Positions 23,091 through 28,440 of a stretch of DNA of 28,440 nucleotides are shown one piece after another; position 1 is the first letter of the stretch, and every line of letters begins with the position of its first letter. A program made the position numbers and the translations under genes. This DNA comes from Candidatus Sericytochromatia bacterium (GTDB lineage Bacteria; Cyanobacteriota; Sericytochromatia; JACMPN01), in the NCBI GenBank assembly GCA_014377495.1, contig JACMPN010000138.1, positions 1 to 28,440 on the forward strand, given 5' to 3'. The notes below the pieces were generated by a model. The model was not told the origin of the DNA, searched no databases, and saw only the letters and a program-made list of their open reading frames with translations.

Positions 23091-23099
23091 TGTCCATGG

Positions 23100-23753
23100 C
23101 TAGTGGGCGAGCCCTTTGGGGTCGAGCTTCAACCAGTAATGGTCACGCTCTTCGCTGATCCGGCCTTCGGCCCGCCATGTGCGCAGACAGCGCTCCACCT
23201 CTTCGCGGGTGGCACCGACGAGCTCGGCGATCTCCGCTGGCGCCAGGATCCCGGGTACCAGCACCCCAAGCGGGCCGGTTTGGCCGTGATCGGCTCCCCA
23301 CGCTCTTAAGAGCCGGCTGATCCGTCCGGCTGCTGGACCCAGGGGGCCCGCCACACGCCACAGGGCTTCGACGGATTTCGCGAGGCGGCTGGTCGCCTCC
23401 GGATTCTCCAGCAACAGTTTTTCCATGGCATGCCGCTCCAGGTGCCATCCCTGCAACGGTTCAATTACCTGGACACGGGCCCCGGCCACACCATGCTGCA
23501 GCCAAGTGGCCCGGCCGAAAATCTCACCGGCACCAAGACGGGCCAAGGTCAGTTCCCGCTCGTTCGTCCGCTGCGACACCAGCAGGACCCGCCCCGACTG
23601 GATGGCGATGATCCCTTCGGCATCCCCCGTGGCCAGCAACGAGGCTCCCGCCGGCCATTCCTGGGCTGTGCAACGCTGCATGATCAGTTCCTGACAGCCC
23701 GGGGTCATCCCCCGCCAGAAGTCCGCTTCTTTGCCCCACCACACTTGGTTCAT
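23100..23753 (-). CDS. Crp/Fnr-family transcription regulator
   Basis: The 217-residue protein has an N-terminal cyclic-nucleotide-binding-type beta barrel (about 15-125), a dimerisation helix and a C-terminal winged helix (about 150-210, with LAPAEIAELVGATREEVERCLRTW as the helix-turn-helix). The phosphate-binding cassette region reads GAGEIFGRATWL. It keeps the GE but lacks the Arg-x-Ala typical of cAMP binders, and no Fnr-type cysteine cluster is present, so the effector is probably something else. It is the last gene of the three-gene operon, its ATG overlapping the CAP gene stop (23750-23753), and could report on or autoregulate that operon. Confidence 0.9.
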   Translation of the reverse strand: MNQVWWGKEADFWRGMTPGCQELIMQRCTAQEWPAGASLLATGDAEGIIAIQSGRVLLVSQRTNERELTLARLGAGEIFGRATWLQHGVAGARVQVIEPLQGWHLERHAMEKLLLENPEATSRLAKSVEALWRVAGPLGPAAGRISRLLRAWGADHGQTGPLGVLVPGILAPAEIAELVGATREEVERCLRTWRAEGRISEERDHYWLKLDPKGLAH

Positions 23754-25003
23754 GGCTGCCTCATTTGTTCGGGATCATGTTCGCCGTAGTTCTGGGTGAC
23801 CCAGAATTTGGCCGCGTCACGGCCACTTTGATTGGCAAAGACAATGCCAATGCCCACCACAGTCATCTGGGGATCCAGGATCATCCCGCGATGGGCGGGA
23901 CTGCCCATCAGCCCTTCCTGGGCTTCGACAAGCGATCCGGCCACCGCAATGTTTTCGCCCAGGGACATCAACGGCAGACTCGCCGCCTTGGCCCTGGCCC
24001 CCAGGTCTCCCGTCACCGGACTGACGTGGGCAAAAAAGCCATGCTGCTTCATGTCCGCACTATGCCCCTGGGCCATGACGGTCATCCGTTCAGAGAGTCG
24101 CACCGGCGCCAGGGTGAATCGCTTGCGGTCGGCGTTGATCAGCATCAGCATCCGGTCGCGCTGCTGCACCAGCGTCAGGCGGCTGTCGTCGCCACTGCTG
24201 TCTGCCGCTGCTGCCGGGGCTTGATAGGCGCCGCCCACATCCACCGGAAACAGGGACGCCACGGCCGGACCCCAGCGCCCGTCGACCATGATTTCGATCA
24301 TGTACCGGCCCTTGGTCTCGTCCAGTTCCAACATGTAGTCGAACAACTCGCCCGTGACGGGCAGGGCCACTTCACTGACCCGGCCGTTCGGACGGGTCAA
24401 AACCAGGCGCGGGGTGTCGCAGCCCGGCATGAGCTTGCCCCTCAGCCAGAGTCGCTCGAACGGTTTGTAGGTCCCCAGATGAAACCCCGACAGGTTGACC
24501 CGCCGCCGTGCGGCGCTGAGCACCGTCCAACGCTGGCCGTTGCGGACGGCACTGGCCACGCCGACATGGGTGATGTCCCCTTCCAGCGTGTTGCCCAATT
24601 GGAAGTTGGCACCAGGGCCCTGTGGTGAGGCGGCATCCTGGGAAATCACCCGCCAGACCGGGTTGCCGTCGTATGCCCCGACTTCCCAGAGTTTGTCGAG
24701 CATCAGCCGTGAAGGCAGGGTCTTGGCCGTGCCCGTGGCCAGGCGGGTGATCATCTCAGCCTGCCGGCGGGCACCCTCGCCGATCGCCGGATCCCAAACA
24801 ACGGGGGTCAGGCCTTTCCGGCTCCGCAAGCGGTTGATCGCCGCCAGCCAGGCGGGCGCCATAGCGTCGGGGGATGTCCTGACCGCCGCCGGACTGGTCG
24901 GGCGGCCCGGGGCTTTGGGCATGTTCTCGTTGGTCAGGGTGATCGTGGCTGCCTGCGTCAGCAGTCCTAGAATCACCAGGACCAGTGCCTTGACCGGTTT
25001 CAC
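23750..25003 (-). CDS. Secreted protein with two CAP/SCP domains, N-terminal one degenerate
   Basis: The 417-residue protein begins with a signal peptide (about 1-19). A first CAP-like region (about 50-170) keeps the opening INRLRSRKGLTPVVWDPAI and a late GVASAVRNGQRWTV but lacks the His/Glu motifs. A middle beta-rich region (about 175-265) follows. The second CAP domain (about 275-410) is complete: INADRKRFTLAPVRLSERM, FFAHVSPVTGD, LGENIA, SPAHRGMILDP and VGIGIVF. Bacterial CAP proteins are exported, and their substrates are mostly unknown. The gene overlaps both neighbours by ATGA, so its product is made together with the membrane kinase and the Crp-type regulator. It could be an extracellular partner of the kinase's outer domain, which is inference. 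Confidence 0.88.
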   Translation of the reverse strand: MKPVKALVLVILGLLTQAATITLTNENMPKAPGRPTSPAAVRTSPDAMAPAWLAAINRLRSRKGLTPVVWDPAIGEGARRQAEMITRLATGTAKTLPSRLMLDKLWEVGAYDGNPVWRVISQDAASPQGPGANFQLGNTLEGDITHVGVASAVRNGQRWTVLSAARRRVNLSGFHLGTYKPFERLWLRGKLMPGCDTPRLVLTRPNGRVSEVALPVTGELFDYMLELDETKGRYMIEIMVDGRWGPAVASLFPVDVGGAYQAPAAAADSSGDDSRLTLVQQRDRMLMLINADRKRFTLAPVRLSERMTVMAQGHSADMKQHGFFAHVSPVTGDLGARAKAASLPLMSLGENIAVAGSLVEAQEGLMGSPAHRGMILDPQMTVVGIGIVFANQSGRDAAKFWVTQNYGEHDPEQMRQP

Positions 25004-27696
25004 CGGTGAGCGGCTTCCGCCGACCGGGCCAGATTTAAGACAAAACGCCGACTGTGTCCATCCGACTCGCCCAGGGTCAGCATCAGGCGTTTCGCACCTG
25101 GGTGCAGCAGGCTGCGGATCGCGAACTGGCCCCGCACATGGCTACCGGGGTAAATCCGCAGCAGCTCGCTCGACACGGACGGGATGTCCACCAGGTAGGA
25201 GTAGTCCGTGCCCCTGTCGTCCAGCAACTGGATCAGATCGGCCCGGTCCGACCGGTTCAGAAAGGCGATCTCATCCAGGCTCTGATTGTCCACGCGCAGT
25301 TGGAAATGGGTCTGCTGGTGGGCAGGGTCCTCCTGCACCTCCATCACCGAGACCGCCACGCCGTCCTGTCGGGTCACGGCCGGCTGCCACGTCAACGCCG
25401 CCGCCGGCATTGCACTGACCACGGGCGTCGCCTGCGCCACGACCGACGGCATTGTTTCGACCGGCAGTTGCTGGAGATTACGGTCGCTCGGCGGCAGGAA
25501 CCGCGTCCCGACGATGACGATCGCCGCCAGCAACAGTCCGCCGACGGACAGGCCCAGCAGGATGTTCAGGACATAGGAGCGGGTGGACAACGGCAGTTGC
25601 AGCGGCACGACTTCCATGTCGTTGTGCGACCCTTCGAGGTCCTGCAGCAGCTCACCCATCCCCGGGTAGCGGTCGTCCGGGCCGATCCGGATCGCCTTGG
25701 CGATCACCCGGTCGAAGTCGGCGGGGCAATCCAGGTTGGGCTCGCTGGGATAGACGGGCTCAGGGATGTCCAGATGGGTGTAGCGGGCGAGGATCACCGA
25801 CGCTTCATAGGGATACTTGTGGGTGAGCAGCTCATAAAGGAGGACCCCCAACGAAAAAATGTCCGCCCGCTGATCGACGGCCACGATCGTGCTCAGTTGC
25901 TCGGGAGCCATGTAGCGGGCCGTGCCGGCGGTTTTTTGCAGCTCTTCAGCCGTCGCTGCCGTCAGCGAGGCCAGCCCGAAGTCCAGGATCGTCACCTGTC
26001 CCTGGTGGAAAATGATGTTTTCCGGCTTGATGTCCCGGTGGGTGATGTCCTGATCGTGGGCGTATTGCAGGGCTTCGCCGATCTGGATGCCGATCGTGCG
26101 CACAAGCTGGGCCGGCAGCGGGCCCTGCTCGTTGAGCAGCTCACGCAGGGTCTTGCCTTCCAGCCACTCCATGACGATGTAGCCGTCGTCGTCCTCGACA
26201 AAGTAATCGAAGACGCTGACGATGTGCGGGTGGGTCAGCTGGGAGACCAGGCGGGCCTCGTCGAATAGCCGCTCCAATTGCACGCTGCGCTGTTCGTTCG
26301 TCAGGTGGGCGTCGAGCAGGACTTTTTTCAAGGCCACCGGGCGGGCCAGCTTCAGGTCCCGGGCGGCGTAGATCAGGCTGTTGCGGGTGCGCTTGATGAT
26401 TTGCCGCTCGGTGTAGCGGTTGGCGTTTTCGAGGAATTGGCCGGGCTCATCCAGCCGCTCCAGCCGTTGGCGCAGGGCCGAGACCGTGCTGAACCGCTGC
26501 AACGGATCGAAGCGCAGGGATTTGGCGGTGATCTCGTCCAAGCCCGGGGCGATGTCGGCCCTCAGGCGGCTCGGCGGCTCCCAATACCGTTCGTCCAGAT
26601 GGCTCGGCAGTTTGCGGGTGAGCAACTCGTAGATCAGGACGCCGACGGCATACACGTCGACCCGCTGGTCCACCTGATGGTGACCCTCGGCGCCCAGGCG
26701 GTATTCCGGCGCGGCATAGGGGTTTTCACGCAGCATCTGCCGCAGGTCGAAGGTGCTGCGGGTGGCGATGTCGTCTTTTTTGGCGAGGCCGAAGTTCGTC
26801 ACCTTGACGGCCCCGTCGGCCCCGATCAGGACGTTTTCGGGCCGGATGTTGCGGTGGGTGATCCCCTTGGCGTGGGCATGCTCCAAAGCCAGCAGGATGT
26901 CCCGGGCGATGCGGCGGACCGTCTCCAGCGGGATCACGGTGGTCTGGCGGTCCATGAACTCCCGCAGGGACTCGGCGCCTTCGATCCATTCCGTGACCAC
27001 GTAGAGGGAGTCCTCGCGCGGGATGACCTGTTCAATGCGGGCGATGTGCTCGTCCTGCAGCTGCATGGTCAGCTTGGCTTCGCGGAGGATTTCGTGCCGT
27101 TCCAGGTCGGCGGCACTGTTCAGACCACCGGCGACCTGCACTTCCTTGAGCAGGACGGGCCGCTCCAGCACGAGGTCATAGGCCAGATACGTCACCCAGG
27201 CGTCGCCCTGGCTCAGGCGGCTGAGGATCTGGTACTGGTTGATCCGGCCAAGGCTGCCATGGGCCGGCAGGGCACTGACCAGCTGTTCCTGGAAGTCCTC
27301 GGTCCAGCCGTCATCCGTCGGGGCTTCGGTGATCGCCGTCCGCAGCCGGCCGATGGCGACACAGCCGGGCGCATCTTCGGCGGCGATCAGCCACGAGCGC
27401 ATCGGCACGTGCAGCCCCTGTCGGACCAGCCACAACAGGAGGGCTGCCCGGTACTCCTCCAGGAGCCGGGCGGCGTCCGGATCCCCGGCCAGCATCCCGT
27501 AAGACAGCAGGACGCAGCCGTTGGGTCCGAGGGCGGCGACCATGTGGTCGGTCTGCTGCCAACGACCCGCCAACGGGTGGGGTACAACGGTAAACGCATC
27601 CGGCAATGCCAGCAACGCACCTGTGGCCGCCATCTCGGCTTTGCCCTCACGGGTGCCGCCGTCGGCAAGCCGGCTGGTGCTACGTAGCTCTGCCAT
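25000..27696 (-). CDS. Membrane-anchored tandem pseudokinase-kinase (Ser/Thr family)
   Basis: I use the ATG at 27696, preceded by GGAG; a GTG 18 nt upstream lacks a ribosome site. The 898-residue protein has an unrecognised N-terminal domain (about 1-150), a first Hanks-type kinase domain (about 155-415), a second (about 428-690), one membrane helix (about 708-731) and an outer domain of about 165 residues. The first domain keeps its lysine (LLKEV, K184) but has HRN (281-283) for HRD and NFG (301-303) for DFG, so both catalytic aspartates are asparagine. The second is intact: K457, HRDIKPEN (553-560), DFG (572-574), YMAPEQ. The layout recalls the regulatory dead/live kinase pairs of eukaryotic JAKs, by analogy only. 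It is first in an operon with the CAP protein and the Crp-type regulator. Confidence 0.93.
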   Translation of the reverse strand: MAELRSTSRLADGGTREGKAEMAATGALLALPDAFTVVPHPLAGRWQQTDHMVAALGPNGCVLLSYGMLAGDPDAARLLEEYRAALLLWLVRQGLHVPMRSWLIAAEDAPGCVAIGRLRTAITEAPTDDGWTEDFQEQLVSALPAHGSLGRINQYQILSRLSQGDAWVTYLAYDLVLERPVLLKEVQVAGGLNSAADLERHEILREAKLTMQLQDEHIARIEQVIPREDSLYVVTEWIEGAESLREFMDRQTTVIPLETVRRIARDILLALEHAHAKGITHRNIRPENVLIGADGAVKVTNFGLAKKDDIATRSTFDLRQMLRENPYAAPEYRLGAEGHHQVDQRVDVYAVGVLIYELLTRKLPSHLDERYWEPPSRLRADIAPGLDEITAKSLRFDPLQRFSTVSALRQRLERLDEPGQFLENANRYTERQIIKRTRNSLIYAARDLKLARPVALKKVLLDAHLTNEQRSVQLERLFDEARLVSQLTHPHIVSVFDYFVEDDDGYIVMEWLEGKTLRELLNEQGPLPAQLVRTIGIQIGEALQYAHDQDITHRDIKPENIIFHQGQVTILDFGLASLTAATAEELQKTAGTARYMAPEQLSTIVAVDQRADIFSLGVLLYELLTHKYPYEASVILARYTHLDIPEPVYPSEPNLDCPADFDRVIAKAIRIGPDDRYPGMGELLQDLEGSHNDMEVVPLQLPLSTRSYVLNILLGLSVGGLLLAAIVIVGTRFLPPSDRNLQQLPVETMPSVVAQATPVVSAMPAAALTWQPAVTRQDGVAVSVMEVQEDPAHQQTHFQLRVDNQSLDEIAFLNRSDRADLIQLLDDRGTDYSYLVDIPSVSSELLRIYPGSHVRGQFAIRSLLHPGAKRLMLTLGESDGHSRRFVLNLARSAEAAHR

Positions 27697-27752
27697 GTCG
27701 CTCCAAAATGACACGAAGGCCGGTGGTCACCGGCGGGTGGGTTACGGGGGTC

Positions 27753-27790
27753 GTGGCGCTGTTATTCCGCCACAATGTCCCCATCATAAC
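27753..27790 (-). promoter_or_regulatory. Extended -10 promoter with a hairpin at the predicted mRNA 5' end
   Basis: The minus strand carries TGTTATGAT (27790..27782), an extended -10 element (TG-n-TATGAT), without a good -35. Transcription would start near 27775. Immediately after, GTGGCG (27773..27768) and CGCCAC (27758..27753) form a 6-bp hairpin, so the kinase-operon mRNA may begin with a stem-loop followed by about 55 nt of leader. Confidence 0.45.
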
Positions 27791-27858
27791 ATCAGTGGCC
27801 GACAGGCTTGATGTTTTAGCCCGGCGGACCGGTCCTTGATCGTGTTCGGGACTCGGCC

Positions 27859-27893
27859 TCAGGCGCCGTATGCCCGTCTGCGCTGCCGCCTGA
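27859..27893 (-). terminator. Weak hairpin after uvrB
   Basis: TCAGGCG (27859-27865) and CGCCTGA (27887-27893) pair over 7 bp around a 21-nt loop, 18 nt past the uvrB stop. It has no T-run and a large loop, so it is only a candidate. Confidence 0.25.
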
Positions 27894-27910
27894 ACCCCCC
27901 GGCAAACCCC

Positions 27911-28102
27911 TTATTTTGCCGCTTCCTGTTGTTGGCGCAGCTCCCGCAACTGGTCCCGCAGCCAGGCCGCCCGCTCGAAGTCGAGTACTTTGGCGGCGGC
28001 ATGCATTTCCTTTTCGATGCGGGCGATGAGTTTCGGCAGTTCCTTGGCCGGGATCGCCTTTTTGTCGCCGACGGCCACGTCAGTGACGGCTTTGTCCTCG
28101 GC
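27911..28102 (-). CDS. uvrB: Excinuclease ABC subunit B, C-terminal end only (partial)
   Basis: The last 60 or so residues before the TAA at 27913..27911 read KAVTDVAVGDKK, then IPAKELPKLIARIEKEMHAA and AKVLDFERAAWLRDQLREL. This is the UVR motif that ends UvrB and binds UvrC, in nucleotide-excision repair. UvrB is normally about 660-690 residues. Here similarity stops near 28100, and the same frame upstream gives sequence unlike UvrB because it is antisense to a sigma-factor gene. The truncation looks like a sequence join rather than natural decay, since the UVR part itself is well preserved. UvrC also carries a UVR motif but internally, so uvrB is the better call. Confidence 0.8.
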   Translation of the reverse strand, partial: AEDKAVTDVAVGDKKAIPAKELPKLIARIEKEMHAAAKVLDFERAAWLRDQLRELRQQQEAAK

Positions 28103-28440
28103 ATGCTGCAGGCGCTCCAGAGCTACGACCCCGGCCGCGGCACGCCCTTCGCCTCGTTCTCGTACGGCCGCATCCGCGGCGCGCTCGTGGACTTTCTCCG
28201 GACCATCGACTGCCTCTCGCGGGACCGCCGGCGGCGCGTCGCCGAGGCCGCCCGGAGGGCCGAGGTCCTCCAGCAGGAGCTCGGCGCCGAGCCCCGCGCG
28301 GCCCAGATCGCCGACCGCCTCGGCGTGACCGTCCGCGAGGTGGACCGTCTCCGCGGCGACGCCCAGCAGCGCTTCGCGCTCTCGATCTACGACGCCGAGG
28401 GCGACCACCGCCCGGCCCCGCTCGACGTCCTCTCCGCGCC
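28103..28440 (+). CDS. Sigma-70 family factor, FliA/SigF-like (partial, both ends missing)
   Basis: The plus strand from about 28100 to the window end is open without a stop. It reads LQALQSYDPGRGTPFASFSY, then GRIRGALVDFLRTIDCLSRD and LGAEPRAAQIADRLGVTVRE. This is the end of sigma region 2 (Y-D-P-x-R-G-x-x-F, R-I-R-G-A-x-x-D-x-L-R) and region 3 of the FliA/WhiG/SigF-type factors. The upstream half is missing at the junction with uvrB, and the rest runs off the window. It is visibly more GC-rich, with nearly all third positions G or C, than the preceding genes, which suggests a different source genome. The in-frame ATG at 28103 is probably not the true start. Confidence 0.8.
   Translation, partial: MLQALQSYDPGRGTPFASFSYGRIRGALVDFLRTIDCLSRDRRRRVAEAARRAEVLQQELGAEPRAAQIADRLGVTVREVDRLRGDAQQRFALSIYDAEGDHRPAPLDVLSA

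Noticed and set aside
1..28440. CRISPR array, integrase or phage module
   Set aside because: No regularly spaced direct repeats and no cas, integrase or phage structural reading frames were found.

Overview
The window is a GC-rich bacterial chromosome segment, densely packed with genes on both strands, often in short operons with 4-nt ATGA overlaps. GTG or TTG starts preceded by a good Shine-Dalgarno are common. The mix (several Hanks-type kinases, PP2C, GH57, an RNase E/G with a long disordered tail, RqcH, CAP-domain proteins) would fit a non-photosynthetic relative of cyanobacteria or another poorly sampled phylum. That placement is inference and rests on no marker gene.

Layout. (1) 1-3106, minus strand: a Ser/Thr kinase with zinc ribbons and a C-terminal membrane anchor, then a pseudokinase-PP2C fusion, read from a plausible promoter at 3078-3106. 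(2) 3229-4412: an unknown Gly/Pro/Gln-rich protein with a long hydrophobic segment, closed by a perfect 17-bp hairpin. (3) 4423-5070: remnant of a WYL-domain regulator and a stretch with no recognisable gene. (4) 5071-9727: operon murA - secreted phosphodiester glycosidase - rqcH. (5) 9807-11860: an accessory patch with a 63-aa protein, a self-complementary repeat, an internally deleted IS21 element, a newly recognised 47-aa membrane protein, and tRNA-Leu(CAA) with its own promoter and terminator. (6) 11924-14774: an OmpR-type response regulator converging on, and overlapping, a GAF/PAS sensor whose ATPase domain looks degenerate. (7) 15004-17139: GH57 glycosidase. (8) 17256-19651: solute-binding protein and permease of a peptide-type ABC transporter. 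(9) 19753-23028: small hypothetical protein, RNase E/G, and a divergent lipoprotein. (10) 23100-27696: a translationally coupled three-gene operon of a tandem pseudokinase-kinase receptor, a secreted double CAP protein and a Crp-family regulator. (11) 27911-28440: the C-terminal end of uvrB, joined abruptly to a more GC-rich sigma-factor fragment, which looks like a chimeric junction.

The main theme is signalling. Two separate minus-strand clusters encode Hanks-type kinases, and each contains an active-looking kinase plus a catalytically dead kinase domain (one fused to a PP2C phosphatase, one in tandem with a live kinase and a membrane helix).

The most unusual non-coding signal is a pair of about 125-nt elements at 9995-10123 and 17196-17320. 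They share an ungapped core of about 80 nt (about 83% identical), yet are bounded by unrelated arms that are each self-complementary. This is what a structured RNA or a mobile hairpin repeat would look like.
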